DNA of 64,000 bases from Ceraceosorus guamensis (GCF_003144195.1 NW_020290014.1:62001-126000); one strand, 5' to 3'. Shown: positions 1 through 13,200, numbered from the stretch's first letter. Notes: generated by a model not told the origin, from the sequence alone. Translations and numbers: made by a program.

Positions 1-1659
1 GGATCTGACTCGTCGTACTGACCAGACCCATCTCTAGATTGACCCTGACACACTGGGTGGCAGAAGAATATTGAGGTTCCACAGCCCTGCACAGCAAGAT
101 AATCCTTCCAGGTTCCACGTCCTCCGTGAGGATCAGACCTCTACCTGCGCCTGGGATATCCCGTACCTCGACCGGGCCGATGTACGTCCGAGCGTCGAGC
201 TTCCGCGCGCCTGAAGAAGCGGCAAAGTAGAGAGAGCTGATTTCGGAAGACGAAGGTGGATCTTTCTGCAAAGAGGCTTGGCGCGCTGCCTGGCTCCGGC
301 TCTTTTCCAAAGAAGCGTCATCCACGGCAGGCGGGCTGTGCCCGCTCAAAGCGCTTTGGGAGCTGAGCGCGCCTCGGACTCGCCGAGACTCGCTAAAGGC
401 ATCCGCGGCGCCTAGAAAGTCTTCGCACAGGTATCTGATTCTTCCCTCAATCTCCATCGCGTCCTTTGCTCGATCATCAACCAGTCCAGCTTTTCTAGCT
501 CCGCAAAGCTCGCGCCACGCAGCCCCTGGCCGAGAAAACACCAACAACCTTTCGAGAAGGTGCAGTATTTCTTGGGAAGAAGAGTAGGGGGCGGGTGAGG
601 GTGCGCCATTAGCGAGCCAAGCGGCTAGAGGTGGATCCCTGAGCCAGGTAATGCGATGATCGAGTGCGACCGCGGGTCCGCTGTTGAGCGGTGTCGCCCA
701 TTGGACGTCTCGCAACGCTTCATCCTCGCCTGACAGGAAGATGATGTCCGTCGGCGAGTCGACGCGTACACCGATGCCAGGTTTGGAAGGGACGGCTCTG
801 ACTGTGTGATCCAAAGAGAGAAAAGGCTCCTTGACAGCCAAAAGGGTTCCCGTAGGAAAATTGCACGACGCCTCGTGTGATGTGAGAGGGGTACAAGAAA
901 CGTGCGAAATAGCTATGGAGATCAAATCGCCCTTTGGGTCTTCCCCGAGCAGCTGAACGCCTTGATACGAGATGGGCTCGGCAATGAGCCTGACTACGAG
1001 GTATGCATCTTTGATGGACGAAGCGAGATGAGTTTAAATGCACTTAGCTGAGCTTGCTCGCACCTCTCACCTCGATAGACTTTGGGAACCAGCGTCATCT
1101 CAGCCACTCCGATGCGCCTCATTCGTGCGAGTCTCCCCGAGGAACAATGACTCTTGCCACCGTCGAACACCAAACGCGTCCGATCGTGTCCTGCTAGAGC
1201 GGACATGTTCCTCATCCTGACTAGTGCCGCTTCATGTTTGGACAGCTGCGCTTTGCGGGGTATCGCTTTGACCTTAGTAGGTTTGTCGAGCTGCGCTTCT
1301 TCTCTCTACGTTGCCGTCATTTCACGAGCAAAGGGAATCAACATTGCACCTATGCTCTCACGTCTGCTGAACAATGCTGCGCTCACCTGAAAAGCAGCTT
1401 TTGCGCCATCAATGGAGCTTTTGAAGTTTGCAAGGATGGCGTTGACTGCATCGGTCAGCAACTCGGCTCCCATCAGATCGACGGCCGACGAGGGGTTGTT
1501 GTGGTTGTTGTCATCCTTTTCCGCGCTTGACGTTGTCAGTGCCAGCAACTGCGCAAGAGACTGGGTTGACTTGACATCAGACTCTAGCAGCTCCACCACT
1601 TGATCCGTGCTGGGCAATCCTACGCCCAGATTGAGCAAGCCTTTCAAAAGATCGTCCAT
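1..1659 (-). CDS. TPR/SET-domain protein, 3' part cut by the window edge
   Basis: Minus-strand gene with proposed exons 1387-1659, 1071-1305 and 1-1008, and introns at 1306-1386 and 1009-1070, both GT-AG and phase-consistent. The start chosen is MDDLLKGLLNLG at 1659; in-frame upstream codons exist but look non-conserved. The third exon is open with no internal Met for over 330 codons. It contains the stretch YLVVRLIAEP that fungal TPR-SET proteins carry near the N-terminus. Its end reads GPVEVRDIPGAGRGL followed by VEPGRIIL, which matches the start of a SET domain (GRGLfAt.dI..Ge.I). The rest of the SET domain, including the catalytic NH.. and Y residues, lies outside the window. Family knowledge suggests a SMYD-like protein lysine methyltransferase, but activity cannot be judged from this part. 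The TPR assignment rests on overall similarity to the fungal family rather than clear repeats. Confidence 0.7.
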
Positions 1660-2229
1660 CCCCGGCCGTCGTGCTCGTCTTGTCTCTCCTTGGCCTCGCA
1701 GATCGACCCAGCGTTGTTCCCAATCAGGCAAAGTGCGGCAGCCCTGCGCATCGATTCTCCGAACCTTCTCCCCTTTGCGGTCCGCTTTCTGCGCTGGCTG
1801 ACCTCGGCTTGATTGATGGAGTGGATGTCGTGTGCCAGGAAGCGTATGTGCAGCGAGCAGCTTCCGATCCGTTGCCATGCAGCCTCTGTGTTTTTGGAGT
1901 CGAGAGTGCTGCATTCCCCGCGCGGGGATCTGTTGCAAAAAAAGTCGTGCCGCGGCAATCTACGAAGAAATGCGCACCCGCCCCGACACGTGACTATTCA
2001 CGAGACTCGCCCCGCGCATGTATACGCACACATCTGTGGCCAATCCTGTTTCGAGGTTTGGCAATCACCGCCACTCGCGACTCACGACTGATCATGAATG
2101 CGAATCGTAGGGTTTGTGTGACTCGACACCCTCGACACCCTCCACAGCTTCATCGCTCCGCCATTCACTTCGCAAAATTCAACAAAGACGCGGACGCGGA
2201 GAGCAGTGTGAGTCCAAGGCATCCTCCGC

Positions 2230-4299
2230 ATGCTCAGAGCTGGCATCGCACTTGCACTCTGGCCCTTCAGACCCATTCGGCTCTGCGATAGCGTCATCAT
2301 CGCACCATCTCTTGGGCCCAGCAAGATCCGCTCGACGTCTCACTCGACCGCGGTCTCGCAGCTTTACCAAGGGATGCCTCGCAAGCGAGATCTATTCATG
2401 CCAAGTGCGGGCGCAAGCACAAGTTCAGCAGGGCCCTCATCCCTCAGCAATCCTTCACTCATAGAGGATCCCAATATCCGATCGGGCGCCACAGCGGCTC
2501 GAGATGCTGCACTTGGCTTGGCGGAGAGCGTCACTCTGGCCAGGGAGCTGGCTGGGGGTTATGCACTCCGAAGAAGAGTGTCGAGCGTGCCTGGCAAGGG
2601 GCAGGAAGAGGAAAAAGAGCAGATCAAGCCGAAGCGGCGAAAGACGGCGTGCAGGGCTGGTGATGCCGAGCGCAAAGCATCTGCATCGGAGATTTCAGCC
2701 GGCACGTCGACACACGAAAGCCCTTCGGAGCTGCTGGATCATGACGAGACGGCAAGCGCATCGGACTCGGACTACTGCACGCCCAAGAAGCGCAACACCA
2801 CAAATCGAGCAACTCCGAAGCGCAAGGAAGCTGGAAACGTCTCAGACACCAAGGTCACGAAGCGCAAGATCAAAACCGATGCGAGTGGTGCGAACGAGGC
2901 TGACGAGGCGTCGCTGCTGAGACACACAGACGGCACGCCCCTCTCTCCGCGCAAACCGATCAAACGAATCAAGCTGTCGCTCGAACAATCCGAAATCCTT
3001 TCTGCTCCTTTGCAGTGGGAAGAACAATTAGCAGTGTTGTCTGCTCAGCGCAAAAGAATCAGAGCCCCTGTAGATACGATGGGTTGCGAGGAGAATGGAA
3101 GGGACGAATTTAGAGGGGACAAGGATAGAGTCAAGGAAGATGTGGAGAGGGAACGAAAGAGGGAAAGGTTGGCTGTGCTTGTTGGGCTCATGCTCAGTTC
3201 TCAGGTGAGATGATCAGGCTCGAGAGGCAAGGCATGCTCATCTCCAACTTGCTCATCGATGCACGCTGGGCCTTCTGATGGCTTACTGCGTGTCCTGCGA
3301 CCATGCCACCCCAGACCAAAGATCCAGTCACTGCAGCCGCTGTCCGCTCGTTGCAGACCAACTTACCGGACGGCCTGACACTCCACTCGCTCCTGACCGT
3401 GCAACCTGCGCATTTCAACTCTCTCATCAACAAAGTCGGTTTCCACAATCAAAAGACGAAGCACATTCTCTCCAGCGCGCACTACCTCTCTCTTCATTAC
3501 GACGGCGATGTTCCACGAACAGTGGACGAACTATGCACTTTACCGGGCGTAGGTCCCAAAATGGCCTTTTTGGCCGTTCAGGCTTGCTGGGGGACCAATG
3601 CTGGCATTGGAGTGGATACGCACGTGCACAGAATGACGCAGAGGTTGGGATGGGGTCCTACGAAGAATCCGGAAGAGACGAGATTGAGATTGCAGAGCTT
3701 TCTACCCGATCAGCTTCACACCACGATCAACAAGACGCTCGTAGGTTTTGGACAAGTGATTTGCGTACCTGTTGGTCCTAGATGCGAGTGAGTGCAGCAG
3801 ACTGCTTGCCTGGCTCATTGTGCTCGGCAAATACTGTCCGCTCGCTCATCCTCGCCCTCCGATCTGCTCCGTGTTTTCCTCCTTTCTTTCGTGCAGCTTG
3901 TGCCATCTGGGCAGCAAAGGCATGTGCCCTTCCTTTAAACACATCGACGCAAAACGAGCAGCTTCGCGCATCAAAGTGGAACTCTTGCCAGAGTCCACCG
4001 AGAGTATGCATAGCGTCAAGCGCGAGGAGACGAAGCAGGACCCTGGTCCAACAGGCGAGGTGGAGAGAGCGCAAGGTGTGCAGAGCAATGTTAATGGCTC
4101 AATGACGATGAGCGCACGGGTCAAGGGAGAGGACAGCGAGGTGGCTAGACGATCGTCTGATGTGGCTTCGCAAGAGGCAGACGCAAAGGATGCATTAGAG
4201 GCGGAAGATCTCCTCTTGGCCTCTTTGGTCGCCCCAAGTCCTTCCCGGCGCGCTGCTCGTTCGCGAGGACAACGGGTCAAGTCAGAATTGGACTGGTGA
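2230..4299 (+). CDS. NTH1: Endonuclease III homologue (bifunctional DNA glycosylase/AP lyase)
   Basis: Exons 2230-3204, 3315-3787 and 3897-4299; introns of 110 and 109 nt. Base-excision repair enzyme that removes oxidised pyrimidines and cleaves abasic sites. The HhH-GPD core starts at LMLSSQ and continues across the first intron into TKDPVTAAAV. The helix-hairpin-helix LPGVGPKMA carries the catalytic Lys, and VDTHVHRM carries the catalytic Asp. The 4Fe-4S loop is C-x6-C-x2-C-x7-C (CVPVGPRC, then DLC, then HLGSKGMC); the last spacing is longer than the x5 of bacterial Nth but is common in filamentous fungi. The N-terminal 250 residues are a basic, Ser/Lys-rich extension with likely nuclear signals. 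The first 48 residues (MLRAGIALALWPFRP...) resemble a mitochondrial presequence, with a second ATG (MPRKRD) at 2374. Two starts would fit nuclear and mitochondrial forms; that is inference. The C-terminal tail after the cluster is unusually long and low-complexity. Confidence 0.92.
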
Positions 4300-4556
4300 A
4301 ATCTCGATATGCTCCTCCCGACCTGCATTGCGTTCACCTCCTATATCCTGTCATTGCTGAACATTCATCAATTTAGCATCAAACGACGTACAAGAGCAGC
4401 GTATTCGTGGGCATCAGAGCAAGGGGCGTAATCGATATGCGTGACTGGTCAAGGCTTCTCAACAGGCATTGCTAGCGGGTGAAGCGTGTCCTCGTCAGAA
4501 TCGAGCTGACGAAGCAGCGGCCATTTGACGAGAGGAAGGGCAGCATCGCCTTTCTC

Positions 4557-6892
4557 TCATCCTGCGCGGACACTCTTCAGTAGCGCAGCAGCTCCCTGAT
4601 CTGCGTTGCCATTGGCGTTGGCGCTACCATTCGCGCCGCTCGTTCTAGCATTGGCATCGGACGCCAAGGCGCCCTCTCCACCCGCGCCACTCGATCCAGC
4701 CTTGTTGTTGTCTTCGAGCAGCTCGACCAGAGCACTGACCACGTGATCCACCTCTTCCGCCCCAATGTTTCCCTCGAAACCCGCAGCGATGAGCCTCCTG
4801 TACGCCAAAGCCTGTTTCCCAGCTCCTTGCTCCCTCGCATGCTCCACAAACTTCTTCACCACTTCGGATCGCTTCGTCTTCAAGTCCGTCACTTTTTGGC
4901 GCAGCGAGGCGATGGCTGCTGATGTATCGCCTCCTGGCGCAGGAGCGAGCAGACCCTCGACAGTCGCAGAGCTGGCTTCGCCATTCGAGGTGGGAAGCAA
5001 GGCTCCATCGGGCAAATTCCTCTCCGTTCGTACACGCTTCACGCTTTCTTCCACTTCTGCCCATTCTCTGACCATCTGCTCTCGGCTGCGCTTCTCCACT
5101 CCGCGAGTCAGAGCCAGTTCAGCATTAGCAAGACCCTTGACACCATCTGCGGTTGCTTCCGACGTGGCGTCCCCACCCGGTCCGCCCACTGCCTGCTTTG
5201 CAGCTTCTTGCCTGGCCGACTCTGCAATTTCGGCCTGGATCTGGGCCAGCAGAGCGTGAGCTTGAGCCAGCTTCTTCTCCACGCTGTTCAGCTCCGAATC
5301 GTAACTGTCCGCCAGATTGCCCAGAAGAGATTGCATCAGCTGTGTTGCTCTACCACCGGCGCGTTGACCGGCTTCGCTGGTGTGCAGAGCTGCATTCGTT
5401 GCAGCGCCTTCACCCAGTAGCCCTCCATAGCCTGCTCCGCGGGGCGGGCTGGCTCGGAAGCGCTCATCTTCGACGATGTAATCTTCGGCGCTCTTGCCGT
5501 CCTTGTTTCGAATTTTGGGATCCGAGCCGTGTTCAAGAAGTAATCGGACGATACGCTTGGAACGCGCTCTTGCTGCCATGGTCAGAGGTGTCTCTCCTTC
5601 GTCGTCTTGAAAGTTGAGAATGTCTGCCAGCTGGCTGCCATATTCTGCAAGACGATTGACCATGGTTTCCATGTAGTATCGAGCAGCGTGAGGCTTGCCG
5701 CGTGAAAGGGCCAAGTCGACGACATGGTGAAAGACGGTCCTATCGTTGCGATCGATGTTGAGAATGGACCTATGCAGCAGCTCGAACAGTTCTGGGAACT
5801 TTCTCAAGTCGTAGTTGTTGCTGAACATGGCCGCTCGCATAAGGGCAGTTTGACCCGAGCCGTTCACCCTGAACACGTCGGCTCCTGCAGAAAGAAGCAG
5901 CTTGACTACACGAATCCGTCCCATGGCGCAAGCCCAGTGGAGCGCAGTGTGCTCGTCATCATCGATGGACATGTTCGCATCAAAGTCGGCGGGCGGAGAG
6001 ACGAGCAAGGGTGGAATAGTCGTCGTCTCCGAGATGAAGTAGTCCAGGATTATCTCGGCATATCGGGACTGAGGACTGGGCTCCCGTACATAAGGGTCGA
6101 TGCCCATGCTATGAGCAGCAGCTGCTGCTGCACCTCCAGCACCTTGGCTGCGGACTGCACCAGCGCCCTGCGAGGTGTAGTAGGTCGGCACTGCCGATTG
6201 ACCAGCGATGGGGCTGGGTGTGCGACTAGAGCTGCTGATTTGAGATGGGCTGGGGCTCATTGTGCCCTCCGTGCCCTGCGCACGACCTCCGCTCAGTATC
6301 TCGCTGTCCGACTCTAGGCTCGTGGCGCGCCGAGCACCAGCGCGAGCCTCGCCCAAAGCCTTTTTGGAACGACTGGATGGCGCAATGACATGCTTTGGAG
6401 CTGGTGGAGGCGACTCGGCGGTGGGCTGATAGCCGGTAATCGGGTCAAGAAGATGAGCGACCTTGTACTCGTCTGCCAGCTGGACAGCTAGCTCCAAGGG
6501 GATCCAGGTACCTAGTGTCCAGCATCAAGTCGTCAGCTTGCTCGACATGTAGCACGAGCGCTGCCCTCTCAAGACCGCTCGCACGCACCTTGATATTTGC
6601 CGTATCCACCCTGCACCTTTTCATGCGTGTTCTTTTGCACATCTCGTTCCAGGACGCGGGTACGCTGTGGCTTGTCCAGGCCCACAACCTTGAGGATGTG
6701 TGTAGCGTTCATCCACGAGTCGGATCTGCGTCGCATCACAGCAACCTAAGCAGTCGTCGCGGTGTTAGCGCATGCATCCGATCATCGTGGAGCAGAGAGC
6801 CAGCCAGTACTCACGCCTTTGATCAGACATTCGTACACAGGCACACCGCTGTAGGTGGCCTTGAAGATCATGCCCTCTTGCTTGGCAGGCAT
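4557..6892 (-). CDS. MBP1: APSES/ankyrin transcription factor, MBP1/Res type
   Basis: Exons 6815-6892, 6589-6745 and 4557-6511; introns of 69 and 77 nt; 729 residues. DNA-binding subunit of the MBF/SBF G1-S transcription complex by homology. The KilA-N/APSES domain occupies roughly residues 1-110: [15 protein letters not shown], then [17 protein letters not shown], then [16 protein letters not shown], where the last intron splits the Gly of YQG. Ankyrin repeats lie near residues 265-310 ([19 protein letters not shown]) and 385-430 ([19 protein letters not shown]). They are followed by a coiled coil (residues about 470-510) and an acidic, Ala/Gly/Asn-rich C-terminus, the usual order for Mbp1/Swi4-type proteins that pair with Swi6. 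It converges on NTH1 with about 250 bp between stop codons. Its upstream region is shared with the divergent DUF2433 gene. Confidence 0.93.
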
Positions 6893-7967
6893 CGTGGTGA
6901 GCGCCTGCGGGTGTCCGCACGTGTGATGATAGGAGGATTCCAGGCCAGTAGTCCCGCTACTACACGGGCAGTGCGAGCTTGGCTAATGACAGGTGCTGAG
7001 CCCCGGCTGTTTCGCAAAAGGGTTTGTGATGGAAGAGTACAAAATAGCGGATATCACGAAAGTGCGCAGATTTAAGCCAGCGGTTGACAGCTGAGCGCAA
7101 ATGTGATTGTGATTGATCGCAAGCAGTTAGCCGTTTGGTATGCTGAGGTGTGAGCAGTCAGTATGGAGTCAGGTTGAGATGCTGTCCATGCCACGCTGCC
7201 TTTGATCGTGAGGCTACGGGTAAGCGTGTCTATATGCACAGACTGCTCCGGTCCAAGAGAACGAAATCCATCACGCATCACGAATCACGAATCGCTCGCT
7301 GCTGCCTGCTGCCGCGCTCTTCATCATGGTACGTGATGCTTGTAGAACGACGCGTCTCTTTGACGGTAGCGTTGCGCACGCTTGTAACCTGAAAAGCAAC
7401 GCGCCCACGCGTTTCCAACACAAATCGAGAAGATTCTGTTCTGCTCCCAAACCTGCGGGGAGATCAAAGCTCTAATCAATGAGTAAATCACGCATCCAGC
7501 AGCAGCAGCAACAGCAGCAGCTATAGCAGCTATGTAGCACAGCGTCAATCGCGGATTTGGCCCGCGTTGCGCGTTGAATTGGAGCCGTCTCTTCGTCAAG
7601 TCGTCGTCTTGAAGCCGTGCGCGCGGATTTTGTAGAAAGTCACAATCACAATTAGTCGTGGGTTTGTCGACTGCTGTCGAGCCATCATTCACATTCGTGT
7701 TGGACTGGACCGTCGCGAGTCTCTACATCGACCCCTCCTCGTACATCACTCTCACGACTCATCACCTTGAATAGGCCGATTCTGGGTGGCGAATACGCGC
7801 AAGCACCTTTCCTACAAACTTCGTCCCGAGCTCAACCCAACCCAGCCTTGCAAAGGTAAGGTCCAACGCCTTGCCATACCTGTCCATCCCATCCTCGCTC
7901 TCCTTCTCAAATCAGGTTCCTTGCGCTCTTGCGCTGCGAACGGCCCACCCCGGCAATCTACCTCAGT
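6893..7967. other. Divergent intergenic region, MBP1 / DUF2433 gene
   Basis: About 1.1 kb between two divergent starts. It holds clustered ATCACGAATC-type motifs around 7268-7290 and an alanine-codon-rich stretch near 7490-7530. A possible 5'-UTR intron for the plus-strand gene runs from gtaagg (about 7856) to an acceptor tcaaatcag (about 7916). No gene is supported here. Confidence 0.5.
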
Positions 7968-10269
7968 ATGTCTTCTCCTCGCACCAATGCTATTTCTCCC
8001 GCGCCTAGCCATGGCACAGCAGCTACATTTGGCCATGGCGGTGCTCCCACAAACGGTTCCACGCTGCACCCTCCACCGGGTGGCGTGGCTCCAGCTCGTT
8101 CAGTGAGCGGTGCGAGCGCCTCTTCTCGTAGGGACACCATCCAGCCAGCCGCCCCTCCCCACGTCATCGATGGGCCTGGTGGAAGACTGCTTTGCATTGC
8201 CGATGTCAGAGGTGAGACTGATGAGGATGATCTGTAGCGTCTGTTGCGTCTAAGCGCCAGCAATCGCCGATCCCCACACCTGAATCTGCTCTGCCCTGCA
8301 CAGGCAACCTCTCTAGCTTGAATGCTCTTGCTAGAGAACACAATGCTCAGGCGATCATTCACACTGGTGACTTTGGTTTCTACGAGCAAGCTTCTTTCGA
8401 CCGCATCAGTGACCGGTGAGTCGGCATGCCAGGTTTGTATGCGTCAATCAATGTCAGCTGACCTTACTTTGGCCGTCTTGGCTCAGCACCTTGCGCCACC
8501 TCGTACAATACTCGACCCTCATATCGGCTTCGCTACGCCAAAAGCTCCTCGGAAATGACCCTTCGCGCCCTGGAGCCCCTCCTGTCGCTTCTGTGCGGGC
8601 TCAGTTGCAAGCTCAGAGTGCGAGCCAAGGCACCGGTACACTTCTTTCAGAATTGCAGTCCTTCCTTTCCGGCTCCCTCGCCTTCGACGTGCCCGTATAT
8701 GCGGTGTGGGGAGCCTGTGAGGACGTTGCGGTGCTGGAGCGCTTCAGAACGGGAGAGTACAGCGTGCCCAATCTCCACGTCCTGGACGAAGCCAGTAGCC
8801 ATGTCTTGGAGGTGGGCGGCGTAAGATTGCGTTTGTTTGGACTTGGCGGAGCTGTCGTCCTTCACAAGCTGTTCGACAATGGCGATGGCTCGGCCACGAT
8901 TGCGGGCGGGCAAGGCACGATGTGGACCACGGTTCTGCAGATTGGCGAGCTCATCGACACCGCGCAAAAGGTGAGAAGCACACAGAAGTTGCTCGGTGTC
9001 ATGCACTCCCGTACTGACACAGCACGGTGCTCATGTTCGCAGTGTTACGACCCGACCGAGACTCGCTTGCTGGTCACCCACGCCTCGCCAGGTCGCGAGG
9101 GTTTGCTCGCACAGCTTGCCTTGGCATTGAAAGCTGACTTGACCATCAGCGCAGGCTTGCATTTCCGTTATGGCGTCTCGTACAACGAATTCAGCGTTCA
9201 GCACGACACGGAAAACTTCCGCAACAAGCTTTTGCACTCCAAGACTGCCTTCAACGAAGTCTGGGAAGCGGTCAAGTCGCAGGTGGAGAGCGTCATCGAC
9301 GATGCTCAGAGAATTCTGCTGAACCACGCGCTCGCTGTGACCAACAAGATTCCTCCCGTCACGACTGCGACTGGCGCAGCTGCCGAGGAGCCTGCATGGA
9401 AGAACACTTGGAATTGGAACTTGCCAGATGCTGCCTACGGGTCCTTGGTGCTCGACATCAAAGATGGTAGAGTCAGCGCCGAGACTCGATCTCAAGGTTT
9501 CAACTTTGCGTACAGGCGCTCAAACATGCCCATGAGCGCCGCTACGCCCGTCGCCACCCCTGCCAAGAGCATCCCCCCTCCTGCCGCACCGGCGGGTCCT
9601 ACGCTCACTGCATCTCCCGGCAAAAGCCCGTTGGCGGCAGCTCCATCCAACAATGCGCAGCCACCTACCCAGCCAGCAGCAGCCAAAGCGGCACAGTCGA
9701 GCGCCACACCCACCAAGCCTGGATCGCACCATGGCAAGAACCACAGTCACGGCGCCTCTTCGCTGAAGGGTGAATCAGCTCAGAATAGCGATACCGGCAA
9801 CAAGCAAGATTCGACGTCCGGTACGGCTTCCAAGCGTGGAGGCAAGGCACGCAGGGGCAGGGGCGGTGGTGGTAATGCTAGCGGTCGATCCGACAACGAG
9901 GGCACGGGTCGATCCGACGCCGAAGGTAGAGCCTCTGGCAACGAGTCTGCTCGCAGTCGTGCTGGAGGATCAGCAGCAACGCCGACCACTCCCAACACGC
10001 CAGCAAATGGCAAAGCGGATTCAAACGCTGCCGGGACTGACGGAGGTGCAAAGAGCGGCGATGAAGGCGCCAAGAAGGAAGGAAGTGGAGGCCAGAAGAG
10101 GAACAACAACAGCAACAGAGGCGGAAAGAAGAACAGGGGAGGTGGTGCTGGTGGAAACGCTAGCGGCGCACCTCATCAAGGTGGCGGCAGCAACAAGAAG
10201 GTCCAAAATGACGGAGGAAAGGCAGACGGCGGCCCCAAGCAACCCGTTGTTCCTACCAGCTGGGAGTGA
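7968..10269 (+). CDS. DUF2433 protein, degenerate metallophosphoesterase fold with RGG-like tail
   Basis: Exons 7968-8211, 8304-8415, 8487-8970 and 9043-10269; introns of 92, 71 and 72 nt; 688 residues. The third intron is a multiple of three and could be read through. It was accepted because removing it joins DTAQK to CYDPTETRLLVTHASP, the conserved order in fungal DUF2433 proteins. Metallophosphoesterase-like signposts appear in order: CIADVRGN, IIHTGDFGFY, VYAVWGACEDV and VTHASPGREG. Compared with active enzymes, the D-x-H motif reads D-x-R and the GNHD/E motif reads GACED, so metal-dependent catalysis is doubtful; this degeneracy seems usual in the family. From about residue 410 the protein becomes Ala/Ser/Gly/Asn/Lys-rich with Arg-Gly clusters (GGKARRGRGGGG, GGKKNRGGG), suggesting RNA binding, by inference. 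The real function of DUF2433 is unknown to me. Confidence 0.88.
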
Positions 10270-13200
10270 CCGAACGAGTGCACATTGCCTTTCGTAGCTG
10301 AGAGCGTTGGCTCCCTCCTTGTGTCCTCATTTGATTCAAACAAAGCGCCAAAGCGATGGACGTTGCGAGAGAAGCCGACATCTCGTCCAATCTTTGGCTG
10401 CTGCGCTCCTGTACTCTTCGCGTTTTTTCAAACAAAATCCGAATCTCCATTCGGGGCTCCTTGCACGCACGACACGCGCGTCTACCTACACCATACCATC
10501 CACACATTTTCTCCCCGACGACTGACTCTGCCAGATCATCTCGCGCGTGCCTAGCCACGCCTTTCTCATCACAATACGCCTTTTTTTTTCAAGACCAAAT
10601 GTCATCCGGTTACCTTGTGCCCTCTAGATGACTCCAAACGAGATGATGATGAGCGCTGCTGCTCAGGAGCGCGGTCGTATCAGAATAGTGCCCTCGTCCG
10701 GGCCTTGGTTTGAGCTTCCCATGCCCTGACGGCATGTCGAGCTGCGCGAGTGCTTTTGATTGCGACTCCCACGCAAGGCCCCTGAGGGGTCACACGCCTT
10801 TTGACATGCGTGACCGCTCTTTGTTGGTGCTCGTTCATGCGAGCGGCGACCAAATGGAGCGGCAAGCAACCTGCGAGACGCCATCGAATCGTGAATGGCA
10901 TCAGACTCGATGTGCTACGAGAGACGAAGACTTTGGACCTTTCGGCGCGGCTAGCTGTGAAGGCAATAATGCAAGGGCGGCCTGCCTACCTGTCTTTGAG
11001 CTCCGTCGCGTCAGGTCAGTAGTAGTAGTACGATTCTTGCTGCTCGCCGAACGGGGCCATGCAAGGCACCCCTCACTCGTGACTCGCAACTTTTGACGTG
11101 TTGACGTGAAGCATGCCAATCGTGAATTCTGGGTGGGTGGCTGCCTTCTTGGGGAAGCCATGAGGAGCACTTGCGCCTGCTGGACGCTGTAGTCACGAGC
11201 GGATCGACGAGGGCGCTGGGCGATGGACGGAGTTGCGCATGCACATTTTCTCGCACTTGCCTGCTGTAAGATCAAGAATCGATGTGTGCAAGACCGCTCC
11301 CGACTTATTGCATGGAAGCGAGCGAAGCGCAAGGGCAAGCTAGCTCGGTGTGGGTTGGGGCCGGCTCACGCAGCAGGGGCTTTGCTGCGCGCCGCGCTGC
11401 ACGAGCGCAGCTCGCTAGACCGAGCCGAAAGGAGAATTTGTGCCTTGTGCCTTAATTGTGCCTTGATGCGAGGGGAGGGCCATGCATTCGTTTCTCAAGC
11501 CACACAGCACAGACCTTGGAGTTGGTGCTGATTATCGCACCAACAAGGTGCGATTGCTTCACTGTGCTGAGCACTCTGTCGACAATGCGCACATCAAGTG
11601 CGACTTTCTAAGTGTGGACCAGAGCGCATCCGAATGAGGTCAAGATTCGGGAGGATCCCCTTAGCTGCGCACTTCTCCTGCCCAAAATAAAGACTCCGAT
11701 CGTGATTTGTAATTCCCACGCCTCTCTCCTGCACAAGCATGCAGAGACTCTCGCACGCACGTCCGCGTCTTGCTATTGCCGAGGCTATCTTTCTCGATCT
11801 GCCCAACCTCACGACTAAGCGAAGGACAGTGAGTTCAGGTACCTCCATCATGGGGCGCTCGCGAACCCTTGCCTCGCCTGTCCACGTCCAGCGCTTGCGG
11901 TCGATGCGCGGAGTGGGGCCAAACGGAGGCGCCGCACGCCCGCCCGAAACCTCTGGGAATTGGAAAGCGTGATGCCCGCGCGAGGTGCAAACGCATCCAA
12001 CTTCTGCCGTGTTAGCCGCTCGTCGCATCGGGTATCAGAGCCCACTCGGCGTTTATTGGAGCACTGCTAATGGCAAAGAGTCCACAAAGCGGTGGAATGG
12101 ATAACGCGACATTTTGTCATGAGTGTGAGTGGTAGTACCAGCACCGGCGCCGCCTGTCGTGGTGAAAGAGTCGGTCTTCCCTCAAGGCTCGCGACTGCTC
12201 TGACTAGCTCTGCTCTCTGGACAATCGCTATTGCAACGGTCTAGGAGGGGAGAAAATAAGGTTTATCAGAACATACAAAGAGAAAAAGAAATAGCGGCTA
12301 GTGCGGGCTTCAGCGCCTCGACTTTCGCCACGGGAGCAGGGCAGTCATGGCCTCGCCGGTCGAGTAAAGTTGCGATCGACATGAGGCAAACCGCGCGCAC
12401 GCCATGAGCGCGATTGCCGTACTCACACTCGACCGACTGTGACTACTACCAGTACACGCACGGTACGCGCTGCTGATGAGGACAGGCCGACTCTACATTT
12501 CCTCAAGCGACTCCCTCGATCCTATCGTCATGTGTAGCCATCACATTCACCTTTAGCTGCGCGCTTCACCGCGCGCGCCCCGGCCAAGCCTCGCAAGTTT
12601 GCTCGCGATAGCAAGGCACGGTAAGGTTGCCGAACGGGGCGCGGGCTGTTGTCGCTGCTTTGCTGCATGTGATTGCTGATGCTATATAGCTGCTGCTGCT
12701 GCTGCTGCCTGCTCGTGCGTTTTGGGCCGTGGGTGCGTGCGTCGGCTCATTCACACTCGTGATCCTGATTCTCCTCGCGCTGCCCGCCTAGCGCCGACAT
12801 TTTGAATCTCCGAAGCAAGATGTCGGCCGTGGATGACCAGTCACGAGTGTCGCGATCGATGAGGAGCGTTTGTAGATTTGTCACCCTATACCTGTATGTC
12901 GTTGGCCGATGGGGCTGTACTGTGTGAGAGTGCTGCTTATACGCACTCTGCAATTCGCGCGCGGTTTCCGAAGTCGCTGATGGTGGATCGTGCGTGAATC
13001 ACGCGCGCGGCCGAAGCGAGCCCGACGCTTACGATTATGATGAATGCTGCTGGTGCTGCAGCGGCATCACAGTCAGAGTCGTGAGTGTGAGTGTACCGAC
13101 GCGCGCGGGCGGGGGTGCGAGAGGTGCGCGCGCGGTTGCAGCGGGTCATCAGCAGGAACACACGTTCACAATCACAATCTGTGACGAGACTTCCCGTGCC

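Noticed and set aside
7324-7692. 122-codon minus-strand frame with a hydrophobic stretch between MBP1 and the DUF2433 gene
   Set aside because: It begins with a non-ATG codon, has no in-frame ATG before the hydrophobic part, and lies in the shared promoter; the Ala run comes from a GCT/CAG-type repeat.
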